A DNA stretch of 64,000 bases from Promicromonospora sp042731755 (GCF_042731755.1 NZ_JBHWLR010000002.1:372001-436000); one strand, 5' to 3'. Counted from the first letter of the stretch, positions 17,697 to 27,411 are shown. The notes: generated by a model from the sequence alone, not told the origin. Numbers and translations are program-made.

Positions 17697-17726
17697 TTGA
17701 CAGCGGAAAGAAATTCCTGGAACGCT
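17697..17726 (+). promoter_or_regulatory. predicted promoter of the beta-mannosidase gene
   Basis: TTGACA (17697-17702), 18 bases, AACGCT (17721-17726). The -35 and the next seven bases (TTGACAGCGGAAA) are the same as in the promoter of the ABC/GH95 operon, pointing to a common regulator. The expected transcript start is some 25-35 bases before the coding sequence. Confidence 0.55.
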
Positions 17727-17757
17727 CGTCCCGCTCTGCCCGCTCCGAGAACCACTG

Positions 17758-20256
17758 GTGGCCCTCATGCTCACGCGCACCGCCGCGCCCGGTCCCTGGA
17801 CCCTGCACCTCGACACCGCCGGACCCGACGCCGACGCCGCGGTCCTCGCCGGACTGCCCGTCCCGGCCACGGTCCCCGGCACCGTCCACACCGACCTGCT
17901 GGCCGCGGGGCTGATCGAGGACCCGTACCTCGACCGCAACGAGCTGCTGACGCGGTGGATCGGCCGCTCGCGCTGGCGCTACGAGACGACGCTGCCCGCG
18001 GCCGTGCCGCCCGGGACGCCCCGCGCCGAGCGCACCGACCTCGTGCTCGACGGCCTCGACACGCTCGCCACGGTGTCCGTGGACGGGGTCGAGCGCCTGC
18101 GCACCCGCAACATGTTCCGCTCCTACCGGGTGCCGCTGGACCGGGCCGAGGGGGCCGAGGTCTCGGTCGTCTTCGACGCGCCCTGGGGCCCCTTCGACGA
18201 GCTGGACGACGAGACGCGGCGCGCGTTCGACTCGCCGTCGGCGCACATCCGCAAGATGGCCTGCAACTTCGGCTGGGACTGGGGCCCCACGCTGGTCACC
18301 GCCGGCATCTGGCGCCCGGTGCGCATCGAGTCCTGGTCGGTCGCGCGGCTCGCCGAGACGCGGGTCGAGGTGCGCGCCGAGCGGGACGGCGCCGGCTGGC
18401 GCGGCGTCGTCGAGGTGGGCGTGGAGCTCGAACGGACCGTCACGGCGCACGACGCCGAGCTGGTCGTGCGGGTGGCGGGCGCCGAGGCGAGCGTGGTGGT
18501 GCCCGCCGGGGAGACCTCGGCGCGCGCCGTGGTCGAGGCCCCCGTGGCGGACGCCGACCTGTGGTGGCCGCGCGGCGCCGGGGCGCAGCCGCTGCACGAC
18601 CTGGAGGTCGAGCTGCTGGACCGCGTCACGGGCGAGGCCCTCGACCGCGACGACCGGCGGGTCGGCTTCCGCTCCGTCGAGGTGCGCCGCGAGCCGGACG
18701 CCGACGGCGAGTCGTTCGCCTTCGTGATCAACGGGCGCCCCGTCGCCGCGCTCGGCTTCAACTGGATCCCCGACGACTGCTTCCCGCACCGCGTGACGCA
18801 CGACGACGTCGCCGCCCGGCTGCGCGACGCCGCCGAGGCGAACGCGAACATCCTGCGCGTGTGGGGCGGCGGCCTGTACGAGTCGGACGACTTCTACGCG
18901 CAGTGCGACGAGCTCGGCTTCCTGGTCTGGCAGGACTTCGCCTTCGCGTGCGCGCCCTACCCCGAGCACGAGTGGCTGCTGGAGGAGGTCGAGGCCGAGG
19001 CGCGCGAGAACGTCGTCCGCCTCATGGCGCACCCCTCGCTGGTGATCTGGAACGGCAACAACGAGAACTGGCTCGGCTGGGACGACTGGGGCTGGAAGGA
19101 GCGCCTCGGCGACCGGCCGTGGGGCGAGCGCTACTACCTGGAGATCCTGCCGCGGGTGGTCGCCGACGTCAGCCCGCACGCCTTCTACTGGCCCGGCAGC
19201 CCGTACTCGGGCACCCCGGAGGTGTACTCGAACGACCGCTCCCGCGGCGTGGTGCACCTGTGGGACGGCTGGAACGAGCAGGGCTACCAGGTCTTCCTCC
19301 AGGACCGGGCGCGGTTCGTCTCCGAGTTCGGCTGGCAGGGCCCGCCCGCCTGGCGCACCCTGACGGACACCGTGCACGACGAGCCCCTGCTGCCGGACTC
19401 GCCGGGCGTGCTGCACCACCAGAAGGCGGTCGACGGCTCCCTCAAGCTGTCGCGCGGCCTGGCGCCGTACTTCGACGAGCCCACGGGCATGGCCGACTGG
19501 CACTGGGCGATGCAGCTCAACCAGGCGCGTGCCCTGACCTTCGCGATCGAGCACTTCCGGTCGCTGCGCCCGGTGAACATGGGCTCGATCGTCTGGCAGC
19601 TCAATGACTGCTGGCCGGTCGCGTCGTGGGCCGTGGTCGACTCCGCCGGCCGGCGCCGGCCCGCCTGGTTCGCGGTGCGCGACGCGTTCGCCCCGCGGCT
19701 CGCGACGATCCAGCCGCGCGACGGCGGCCTCGCGCTCGTGCTGGTCAACGACGGCGTCGAGGAGTGGACGGGGTCGGCGACCGTGCGCCGCGTCGGGCTG
19801 GACGGCCGCGTGCTGGCCGAGCAGGCGGTCACGTTCGACGTCGGCTCCGTGGCGGGCACGACGCTGACCCTCGACCCGGGCCTGGCCGAGCCGGGCGACG
19901 CCGCCGCCGAGCTCCTGGTGGCCGACGTCGACGGCGCGGCCCGGGCGTTCCGGTACTTCGCCGTCGACCGCGACCTCGCCTACCCGCGCCCGCGGCTCGA
20001 CGTGCAGGCGGTGCCGCTCGACGGCGGCGACGTCGAGGTCACGGTCACCACCGACACGTTCGTGCGCGATCTGACGCTGCACGCCGACCGGCTCGACGCC
20101 GGGGCCGCGGCGGGCGACGCGCTGGTCACGCTGCTGCCGGGGGAGTCGGCGACCTTCCGGATCGCGGGGGCGGACCCGGCGCTCGCCGGGACGATCGTCG
20201 GGAGCATCCAGGGCGGGGGACCGGTGCTGCGGCACGCGGGCGACCTGGTCGGCTGA
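17758..20256 (+). CDS. GH2 beta-mannosidase
   Basis: An 832-residue protein if it starts at GTG 17758; the ATG three codons later (17767), with GGTGG upstream, is equally likely. Domains: N-terminal jelly roll with VPATVPGTVHTDLLAAGLIEDPYLDRNE (the mannosidase hallmark), a loop KMACNFGWDWGPTL, an Ig-like domain, then the barrel. The acid/base is Glu436 in WNGNNENWLGW and the nucleophile Glu523 in VSEFGWQ. MGSIVWQLNDCWPV is also typical of beta-mannosidases. No signal peptide: it removes terminal beta-mannose from imported mannan or N-glycan oligosaccharides. It stands alone, divergent from the secreted GH27. Confidence 0.92.
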   Translation: MALMLTRTAAPGPWTLHLDTAGPDADAAVLAGLPVPATVPGTVHTDLLAAGLIEDPYLDRNELLTRWIGRSRWRYETTLPAAVPPGTPRAERTDLVLDGLDTLATVSVDGVERLRTRNMFRSYRVPLDRAEGAEVSVVFDAPWGPFDELDDETRRAFDSPSAHIRKMACNFGWDWGPTLVTAGIWRPVRIESWSVARLAETRVEVRAERDGAGWRGVVEVGVELERTVTAHDAELVVRVAGAEASVVVPAGETSARAVVEAPVADADLWWPRGAGAQPLHDLEVELLDRVTGEALDRDDRRVGFRSVEVRREPDADGESFAFVINGRPVAALGFNWIPDDCFPHRVTHDDVAARLRDAAEANANILRVWGGGLYESDDFYAQCDELGFLVWQDFAFACAPYPEHEWLLEEVEAEARENVVRLMAHPSLVIWNGNNENWLGWDDWGWKERLGDRPWGERYYLEILPRVVADVSPHAFYWPGSPYSGTPEVYSNDRSRGVVHLWDGWNEQGYQVFLQDRARFVSEFGWQGPPAWRTLTDTVHDEPLLPDSPGVLHHQKAVDGSLKLSRGLAPYFDEPTGMADWHWAMQLNQARALTFAIEHFRSLRPVNMGSIVWQLNDCWPVASWAVVDSAGRRRPAWFAVRDAFAPRLATIQPRDGGLALVLVNDGVEEWTGSATVRRVGLDGRVLAEQAVTFDVGSVAGTTLTLDPGLAEPGDAAAELLVADVDGAARAFRYFAVDRDLAYPRPRLDVQAVPLDGGDVEVTVTTDTFVRDLTLHADRLDAGAAAGDALVTLLPGESATFRIAGADPALAGTIVGSIQGGGPVLRHAGDLVG

Positions 20257-20347
20257 GCCGGCGGGCACTTCTCATCTGTGCAATTGCGCTGGTCAGCAGC
20301 GTGATTGTCCTTGTGGGCGTGGTCGACGGGGCGCAGATTTGCGCTGA

Positions 20348-20366
20348 TTGCCCCACGACGGGGCAA
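20348..20366 (+). terminator. short hairpin between the beta-mannosidase and protease genes
   Basis: TTGCCCC-ACGAC-GGGGCAA, a perfect 7-bp stem, 92 bases after the mannosidase stop and 28 bases before the protease start. It could end the upstream transcript or lie in the protease leader. Confidence 0.45.
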
Positions 20367-20394
20367 AGCCCCGGCCACGAACCATGGAGTGAAC

Positions 20395-23300
20395 GTGCCC
20401 TCAGCTCATCCCCATCCGCGCAGGGCGGTGGCGGCGGCCCTGTCGGTCGCCACCGTCCTCACCACGGCCCTGTGGGCCGTGCCGTCGGCGGCGGCCGCAC
20501 CGGCCGCCGACCCGACGCCGCCCGCCCGGGACGAGGTGGCCGAGAAGGTCACCGACGAGGTGGCCGAGACGCTCGCCGAGGAGGTGCGCGCCGACTTCTG
20601 GGTCCAGCTCGCCGACCGGCCCGACCTGGCGCCCGCCAAGGACATCGCCGACTGGGGCGAGCGCGGGCAGTACGTCTACGACGCCCTCGTGCAGAACGCC
20701 GAACAGTCCCAGGCCGGCGTCGTCGCCCAGCTCGAGGCCGCGGGCGTCGAGTACCAGAGCTTCTGGATCAGCAACGCGATCCACGTCCAGGACGGCACCG
20801 AGGCGCTCGCCGAGCGCGTCGCCGCCAGCAGCGACGTCGCCCTCGTGCACGAGGAGATCGCGATGGAGCTGGTGGACCCGCCGACCGAGTCGGCGGACCC
20901 CACGGGCCGCACGGCCGCGGACGAGCGGGCCACGCAGGCCGCCGAGGCCGCCGAGGGCGCCGTCACCTGGGGCATCGACGAGATGAACGCGGACGACGTC
21001 TGGGACCTCGGCTTCACCGGTGAGGGCATCACCGTGGCCGGGTTCGACACGGGCGTGGACCTGGAGCACCCGGCCCTGCGCGCGAAGTACCGCGGCACGC
21101 AGCCCGACGGCTCGGTCGACAACGACTACAACTGGTACGACCGTCCCGGCCTGTGCGGCGGCTCGCCGTGCGACCCGATCATCAACCAGGTGGGCGGCCA
21201 CGGCACGCACACGATGGGCACGATGGTCGGCGACGACGGCGCGGACCACCAGATCGGCGTCGCCCCCGACGCCCGGTGGATCGCGACCAACTGCGTGGAC
21301 CGCTGCGCCAACTCGATGGAGCGCGCCGACTACCTGCGCAGCGCGCAGTGGCTGCTGGCGCCCACGCGCGCCGACGGCAGCGACCCCGACCCCGCGATGC
21401 GCCCCCACGTGGTGAACAACTCCTGGGGCATCCCGCAGTCGCAGGAGGACACGCTCCCGATCGCCGACTGGATGGGCGACGAGACCGAGGCCTGGGAGGC
21501 CGCCGGGATCTTCGGCGTCTGGGCCGCGGGCAACGAGGGCGAGGCGGGCTGCGAGTCCGGCCGCCTGCCCGCGCGCTACCCCCACACCTACTCCGTGGGC
21601 GCGTACGACGCCGACGGCGACATCGCGTACTTCTCCTCGCGCGGCCCCGGCACCGACGGCAAGATCAACCCGAACATCGCGGCGCCCGGCGTCGACGTGC
21701 TCTCGGCGCTGCCCGGCGGCGGGTACGGCGCGGGCTCCGGCACGTCCATGGCGGCCCCGCACGTGGCCGGCGTCGTGGCGCTGCTCTGGAGCGCGGTGCC
21801 CAGCCTGGTCGGTGACATCGAGAGCACGAAGACCCTGCTGGACGGCACCGCGCACGACACCGAGGACCTGAGCTGCGGCGGCACCGCCGAGGACAACAAC
21901 GTCTGGGGCGAGGGCAAGATCGACGCCCTCGCGCTGGTCCAGGAGGCCCTCGCCTCCGGCGGCGCCGGCACCCTGGCCGGCACGGTGACCGACGCCGACG
22001 GCGAGCCCGTCGCGGGCGCCACCGTCGCCGCCGAGGGCCGCCACTCGCCCCGCACCGTCACGGGCCGTGACGGCACCTACTCGATGAGCGTGATCGCGGG
22101 CGACTACGACGTCACGACCAGCGCCTTCGGTTACCTCGCCAGCTCCGCGCGGGCGACGGTCGCCGTCGACACGACCAGCACGCTCGACGCGACGCTCACG
22201 GCCGCGCAGCGGCACGACGTGACCGGCACCGTGGTGGACCCGGACGGCGCGCCCGTCCCGAACGCCGACGTGTCGGTGGACGGCACCCCGCTGGACGCCG
22301 TCGTGACCGGAGCCGACGGGACGTTCACCGTGCCCGCCGTCCCCGAGGGCGAGTACACGCTCGCCGTGCGCCCGAACGCCTGCCTGTCGCCCGCGACCAC
22401 GACGTTCGCCGTCGACGGTCCGCAGGACCTCACCGTCAGGGTGGAGCGCGTCACGGACCTCGGCGGGTACACCTGCTCCGTGTCCGAGGGCGACTACCGC
22501 CGCGGCACCGACCTGGTCGAGATCACGGGCGGGGTGTGGCAGGACATCACGCTGCCCTTCCCGATCGCGTTCTACAACGGCACCCACGAGACCCTGAACA
22601 TCGGCCGGCGCGGCGTCATCACGACCTCCGCGTCCGACACGGCGGGGCCGGGCACCGGCGGGGCGGCGATCTTCCCGTTCTACATCAGCCGGCCGCTCAC
22701 GATCGACGACCAGGGCGGCGTCTACACCGGCACCACCACGGTCGACGGCCAGGACGCGTTCGTGGTCGAGTACCGCAACGTCCAGGCCGAGGCGGTCGAC
22801 AACGTCACCACGGCCCGGATCAGCTTCTCGGTCACCATCACGCGCTCGGGCACGGTGATCGTCGCCTACGGCGACGGCGTGGGCGCGGACGGCCCGCTCA
22901 GCGCCGGCTCGACCGCCACCACCGGCATCCAGGGCTGGGCCGGCGTGGACGGCATCCGGTTCTCGCAGGACGCCCCCGTGCTGCACGACGGCCTCGTGGT
23001 CACCTACGACCTGCCCGATTTCGGCTACCTGGACGCGACGGTCGTCGACGAGAACGACGGGCTCCCGGTCGAGGGCGCCGACGTCGCCTTCACGCGCGAC
23101 GGCAAGCTCGTGGAGAGCGTCGTGACCAACGGGACCGGGCTGGTGCACCGCCAGCTCCCGACCGGCGACTACACCATGACGGTCACCGCGCCCGACTACG
23201 TCACGCGGTCGTACGAGTTCTCGCTCGACGAGCTCTACGCCAAGGCGAGGGTCGACGCGCGCCTGACCACCGGCGTCGCCGACCTCGCGACCGACGGCCT

Positions 23301-26300
23301 GGACACCGTGCTCGGCACCGACCAGCACGGCCAGGGTTCGCTCACGCTGACCAACACCGGGTCGGCGCCGGTCACGTACGACCTCGCCGAGGTGGAGCGG
23401 CATCCCGAGCTGGACGGTGCGGGCGCGACCACGAGCACCCTGAAGGGCGCGGCGAGCAGCATCGACCTGGCCGCCTGGGAGGCGGGTACATCGGGCAAGC
23501 ACACGGCGTCGAGCGCGGACGCCGGGAAGCCAGGCGCGGCGGCGGGCAAGGACACGGCCGCCGACACCCTGGCCACGGACACGCTCGCCGGCGGCGACGT
23601 GATCACCCGGTTCAAGCCGTCGGGGACGCCGGCGGAGGGCGAGCCGTCCGGGCTCGGCTACGACGGCGACGTCTGGGTGCACGACTACGACGCGAAGACC
23701 AACACGGCCTTCACCGTCACGGGCAGGAAGACCGGCAAGGTGTTCGCGGCCGACTGGAACCCGGACTACCGGGCCTTCGACCTGGCGTTCGACACGCTGA
23801 CCGGCGACATGTGCCAGATGGAGGACAGCCCGGCCAGCTTCATCCACTGCTTCGACCGCGAGACCGGCGACAAGACGCGGGAGATCAAGGGCGACTGGTC
23901 CACCCTGCAGCTCACGGGCCTCGCCTACGACGCGGGCCGCGACGTGTTCTACGTCGGCGGCCGGGTCAACGGCATGATCGGTACGGTCGCCGGCACCTCG
24001 CACGAGACGCCGGGCGAGCTGCTGTCGTTCTGCGCGCCGCCGCTGCCGCAGGTCATGGGCCTGGCGTACAACCAGGCGTCCGACACCATCTGGTACACCG
24101 ACCTGGCCGCCGGGCGCAGCCGGCTGCTCCAGGTCGACCCGGTGGACTGCTCGCTGGTGAACGCCTGGTGGTTCCCGGACCCCAAGCCGTACCAGGGCGG
24201 CGGCCTCGACACCGACGCCAGCGGCGCGCTGTGGGCCACGGACCAGATCTCGGACGAGGTGCTGCTCGTCGACGTCGAGGACGACCAGGTCACCGACCTG
24301 CCGTGGCTGTCCCTGTCCACGACGCACGGCACGCTCGCACCGGGGGAGTCGACCACGGTCGACGTCGCGGTCTCCACGGACGGCGTCGACGCCGGGACGC
24401 TCGCCGCGAACATCGTGGTGCGCTCCGACGCCGGCCGGCAGTCCAAGGAGTACGTGCCCGTCACCGTGACGACCACCGACTACCAGGTGGCTGTGAACGC
24501 GGGCGGCGGTTCCTTCACCGACGGCGTGGGCTTCGCCTGGTCGGCCGACCGGGCCCACGGCGACGGCGGCTGGGGCTACGAGGGTCGCACCCGGACCGTC
24601 TCCACGCGCTCGGCCATCGCGGGCACCACGGACGACGCCCTGTTCCAGACCCAGCGCACCCCGGTGCGCCGGGACCTGACCTACGTTTTCGACGACGCCC
24701 CCGCCGGCACCTACCGGGTCGACCTCGGGTTCGCGGAGATCGAGAAGGCGGCACGCGGCAAGCGCGTGTTCGACGTGCTCGTCGACGGGTCCCTGGAGCA
24801 CTACGCCTACGACCCGGTGGGCACCGCCGGCCAGCGGACGGCGGACGTGCGCACCGCCGTCGTCGAGCACGACGGCGGGCCGCTGACCGTCGAGCTGCGG
24901 GGCACCAACGGGCTGCGGGCCCCGAGCGTCGCGTCCCTGCTCGTGACGCGCGATCCGCGCGCCACGGAGGGGCCCCAGGAGCCCGCGGAGCCGGAGCGAC
25001 CGGAGGACGTCCCCGTGTCGCCCGCCGGCCGCACCTACGAGCAGAAGGTCACCACCGGCCTGTACCGGGAGGGCACGACGCTCACGCCGTGGACCGGCAC
25101 CGCCGGGTGCGGGCCGCTGTTCTTCGAGTTCGACTTCCCCTTCTACGACACCACCTGGGACGGGGTGTGCGTGTCGCCGGCCGGCATGCTCACCTTCGAC
25201 CGGTACCGGGGGAGCTGGGGCAACACCGACCTGCCGTCGTCCGGCGGGGCGGACGCCCTCTACCCGTTCTGGGACGACCTGGAGGTCGACGACGCCGCGG
25301 GCATCTACCTCGGCGTGACCGAGGTGGACGGCCAGGACGCGCAGGTCATCGAGTACCGCGACGTGACCTTCCAGGAGGCGCCCGGTGAGCGGGTCAGCTT
25401 CTCGGTCACGCTCGTGGCGGACGGCCGGATCCAGATCGGGTACGGCCCCGGCGTGGGCGGCGACAACCCGCTGACCCACGGCTCGTCGGCCACGGTCGGG
25501 GTCGAGAGCCTGACCGGCGCCCACCAGGTCTACTCCTACGACGAAGCCACGCTCACCGCGGGCAGCGGCCTGGAGTTCACCCTGCCCGCGTCGGGCACGC
25601 TGGAGGGCACGGTCACGGACGCGAACGACGGCAAGCCGGTCGCGGGCGCCGTGGTCACGCTGACGGCTCCGGACGGCGGCACCCGGACGATCACCACCAC
25701 CAAGCAGGGCCGCTGGAAGGCCCAGGCGCTGCTCGGCGAGAGCAGCGTGGAGGTCTGGTCGCCCGACTACGTGGCCGGCGCCGGCACGGTGACGCTCGAC
25801 GAGGCCGGCCAGGCCGGGACGCTCGACACCGAGCTGACCACGGGCGTGGCCGAGGTCTCGGGCGACGAGCTCGACTGGCTCCTCGGCCCGGACCAGACAG
25901 CGACCGCCGAGGTGCAGGTGACCAACACCGGCTCGGCGCCGCTGAAGGTCTCGTTCGCGGAGCAGGAGCGGGGGCAGAGCGGGTCCGCGGACCTGCCCTG
26001 GCTGACCCTGGCCGGCGCGGCCCTGGAGGGTCCGACCGTGCTCGCCGTCGGCGAGTCGACGACGGTCACGGCCACCGCCGACACGTCGGGGACCACGCCC
26101 GGCGAGCTCACCGGCGACGTGCTGGTGGCGTCGAACGCCGGCCGGGACGGGTCGCAGCTGCTGCCCGCCACCCTCGGCTCGTCGGCCTACTGGCTCGGCG
26201 TGGACGTGGGCGGCACGGGGCTCACCGGCGCGGACGGCACGGTCTGGTCAGCCGACCAGGCCCTCGACCGGAAGCGGCACGGCGCCGCGTGGGGCTACGT

Positions 26301-26676
26301 GGGCGGCAAGGCCCGGTCCACCCGGGCCGACATCGCGGGCACGGACGACGACCAGCTCTTCCGCACCCAGCGGACCGGCAGGACGTTCTCCTACGTGTTC
26401 GAGGACGTACCGGCGGGCACCTACCAGGTGGGTCTCGGCTTCGCTGAGCTCGACCGGGTCCCGGTCGGCGGGCGCGCGTTCGACGTGCTGGTCGACGGCG
26501 AGGCGGTGCTCTACGAGCACGACGTCCAGGCCGCGGTGGGCAGGCTCGCCGCCGACACGCACGCCGCCGCCGTCGAGCACGCGGGCGGCGACCTGACGGT
26601 CGAGCTGGTGGGCGAGCTCGGCGACGGCGACCCGGTGCTCAGCTCGCTCACGGTCCGGGAGGACCCGCGCGGCTGA
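20395..26676 (+). CDS. large secreted subtilisin-like (S8) protease with duplicated C-terminal modules
   Basis: GTG at 20395 (with GGAG upstream) gives 2,093 residues. A Sec signal (AAALSVATVLTTALWAVPSAAAA) and a propeptide-like segment precede the S8 domain. The triad is Asp218 (GFDTGVDLEHPAL), His269 (GGHGTHTMG) and Ser451 (GTSMAAPHVAG), with VNNSWG for the oxyanion Asn. After it: two carboxypeptidase-regulatory-like Ig repeats (about 524-684), then a block of nidogen-like sandwich (696-872), regulatory-like repeat, spacer Ig, and malectin-like domain (about 1366-1520). The block is repeated at 1552-2090 (PFYDTTWDGVCVSPAG, then GTLEGTVTDANDGKPVAGA, then a second malectin-like domain). The first copy holds an extra propeller-like insert (about 1072-1300). 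No LPxTG anchor is seen, so it is probably released. Confidence 0.9.
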   Translation: MPSAHPHPRRAVAAALSVATVLTTALWAVPSAAAAPAADPTPPARDEVAEKVTDEVAETLAEEVRADFWVQLADRPDLAPAKDIADWGERGQYVYDALVQNAEQSQAGVVAQLEAAGVEYQSFWISNAIHVQDGTEALAERVAASSDVALVHEEIAMELVDPPTESADPTGRTAADERATQAAEAAEGAVTWGIDEMNADDVWDLGFTGEGITVAGFDTGVDLEHPALRAKYRGTQPDGSVDNDYNWYDRPGLCGGSPCDPIINQVGGHGTHTMGTMVGDDGADHQIGVAPDARWIATNCVDRCANSMERADYLRSAQWLLAPTRADGSDPDPAMRPHVVNNSWGIPQSQEDTLPIADWMGDETEAWEAAGIFGVWAAGNEGEAGCESGRLPARYPHTYSVGAYDADGDIAYFSSRGPGTDGKINPNIAAPGVDVLSALPGGGYGAGSGTSMAAPHVAGVVALLWSAVPSLVGDIESTKTLLDGTAHDTEDLSCGGTAEDNNVWGEGKIDALALVQEALASGGAGTLAGTVTDADGEPVAGATVAAEGRHSPRTVTGRDGTYSMSVIAGDYDVTTSAFGYLASSARATVAVDTTSTLDATLTAAQRHDVTGTVVDPDGAPVPNADVSVDGTPLDAVVTGADGTFTVPAVPEGEYTLAVRPNACLSPATTTFAVDGPQDLTVRVERVTDLGGYTCSVSEGDYRRGTDLVEITGGVWQDITLPFPIAFYNGTHETLNIGRRGVITTSASDTAGPGTGGAAIFPFYISRPLTIDDQGGVYTGTTTVDGQDAFVVEYRNVQAEAVDNVTTARISFSVTITRSGTVIVAYGDGVGADGPLSAGSTATTGIQGWAGVDGIRFSQDAPVLHDGLVVTYDLPDFGYLDATVVDENDGLPVEGADVAFTRDGKLVESVVTNGTGLVHRQLPTGDYTMTVTAPDYVTRSYEFSLDELYAKARVDARLTTGVADLATDGLDTVLGTDQHGQGSLTLTNTGSAPVTYDLAEVERHPELDGAGATTSTLKGAASSIDLAAWEAGTSGKHTASSADAGKPGAAAGKDTAADTLATDTLAGGDVITRFKPSGTPAEGEPSGLGYDGDVWVHDYDAKTNTAFTVTGRKTGKVFAADWNPDYRAFDLAFDTLTGDMCQMEDSPASFIHCFDRETGDKTREIKGDWSTLQLTGLAYDAGRDVFYVGGRVNGMIGTVAGTSHETPGELLSFCAPPLPQVMGLAYNQASDTIWYTDLAAGRSRLLQVDPVDCSLVNAWWFPDPKPYQGGGLDTDASGALWATDQISDEVLLVDVEDDQVTDLPWLSLSTTHGTLAPGESTTVDVAVSTDGVDAGTLAANIVVRSDAGRQSKEYVPVTVTTTDYQVAVNAGGGSFTDGVGFAWSADRAHGDGGWGYEGRTRTVSTRSAIAGTTDDALFQTQRTPVRRDLTYVFDDAPAGTYRVDLGFAEIEKAARGKRVFDVLVDGSLEHYAYDPVGTAGQRTADVRTAVVEHDGGPLTVELRGTNGLRAPSVASLLVTRDPRATEGPQEPAEPERPEDVPVSPAGRTYEQKVTTGLYREGTTLTPWTGTAGCGPLFFEFDFPFYDTTWDGVCVSPAGMLTFDRYRGSWGNTDLPSSGGADALYPFWDDLEVDDAAGIYLGVTEVDGQDAQVIEYRDVTFQEAPGERVSFSVTLVADGRIQIGYGPGVGGDNPLTHGSSATVGVESLTGAHQVYSYDEATLTAGSGLEFTLPASGTLEGTVTDANDGKPVAGAVVTLTAPDGGTRTITTTKQGRWKAQALLGESSVEVWSPDYVAGAGTVTLDEAGQAGTLDTELTTGVAEVSGDELDWLLGPDQTATAEVQVTNTGSAPLKVSFAEQERGQSGSADLPWLTLAGAALEGPTVLAVGESTTVTATADTSGTTPGELTGDVLVASNAGRDGSQLLPATLGSSAYWLGVDVGGTGLTGADGTVWSADQALDRKRHGAAWGYVGGKARSTRADIAGTDDDQLFRTQRTGRTFSYVFEDVPAGTYQVGLGFAELDRVPVGGRAFDVLVDGEAVLYEHDVQAAVGRLAADTHAAAVEHAGGDLTVELVGELGDGDPVLSSLTVREDPRG

Positions 26677-26689
26677 CCCGACCGCCGCC

Positions 26690-26717
26690 GTCCGCCGAGT
26701 CAGTCGGCTGGTCGGAC
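26690..26717 (+). repeat. hairpin and partial copy of the CGCCGAGTCAGTCGGCTGGT repeat
   Basis: The 20-mer at 26693-26712 is identical to the right half of the two tandem hairpins near 30.45-30.53 kb. Here it is enclosed by GTCCG / CGGAC (26690-26694 and 26713-26717), making a stem 14 bases after the protease stop, so it may work as its terminator. Confidence 0.55.
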
Positions 26718-26890
26718 AGGCGTGGGGGGTGGGGGGGCCATGGTTTTGGGGGGGGAGAGAGAGGGGGGTCGGGGGGGGGAGAGCGGAGGAAAAAGGGAAA
26801 GGGTGGNNNNNNNNNNATACCCTGGGGGGAGCACCCTACCGTCTCTGTGGCGAGTGCGGGTATGCGGGCGAAAAATGCGGTTCGACTCAA
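26718..26890. other. assembly gap 2 and degraded flanks
   Basis: Ten N at 26807-26816. From about 26724 the left flank is mostly G runs, and the right flank up to about 26890 loses coherent coding. No gene is called in these 170 bases, and the sequence should not be trusted for motifs. Confidence 0.8.
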
Positions 26891-27355
26891 CAACCCCTCC
26901 TTCCAGCCCCACCACGCTGGTGCGCTCGCGGTGAACGACGTGACGAACCGGGCGACGAGCTCGCGCAGCTCGGACCGTTCGTGCACCTGGCGCCCCAGGA
27001 GCAGGGCCGCCTCCTCGCGGTGGTGCTCGGGGCAGTACGCCCGGACCTCGGCGGCCTCGAAGAGGTCCCACGACGGCATCAGGTTGGACAGCCGGCCTGC
27101 GCGCACGAACGCCGTCGCGGGGGCGAGGTCGTCGAAGAACGCCCACCGGTCCGTGAGGTCGACCGCGGCCCCGCGGCAGATGCGGACCTCGGCGGTCTCC
27201 AGGGTCCCGGGCAGGGCCGGCCGGTCGACGACGGCCGCGTAGTCCCCGCCGCCCCCGCCTTTCCGGGCGTACCAGCCGTCGGCGACTCCCTCGCCGTAGG
27301 CGCGGCAGACAGGAGTCAGGAGATCGCTGTCGGGTGCGGCGGTGGTGAGTGGCAT
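26880..27355 (-). CDS. hypothetical protein, 3' end lost in gap 2
   Basis: The ATG at 27355 (MPLTTAAPDSDLL) opens a frame with good high-GC codon bias for about 155 residues before it dissolves into the gap. Visible features: a possible helical start (CRAYGEGVADGWYARKGG), a central TDRWAFFDDLAPATAFVRAGRLSNLMPSWDLFEAAEVRAYCPEHHREEA, and RELVARFVTSFTASAPAWWG. I do not recognise the family. There are no signal peptide or membrane segments. The true C-terminus and length are unknown. It lies next to the restriction-enzyme remnant, in what looks like a variable stretch. Confidence 0.55.
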
Positions 27356-27411
27356 ATCGCTCCTTCACATAGCATTGCCCGGGTTTCTCCTCGCGGAGTG
27401 CCGGGTGGAAT

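Noticed and set aside
20401..25524. Very long minus-strand open frame opposite the S8 protease
   Set aside because: It is the complement of a gene with extreme third-position GC; its translation is rich in Arg, Val, His, Gly and has no domain. The plus strand has a full signal peptide and catalytic triad.
26720..26806. G-rich stretch as a structured regulatory region
   Set aside because: Same low-quality contig-end character as gap 1.
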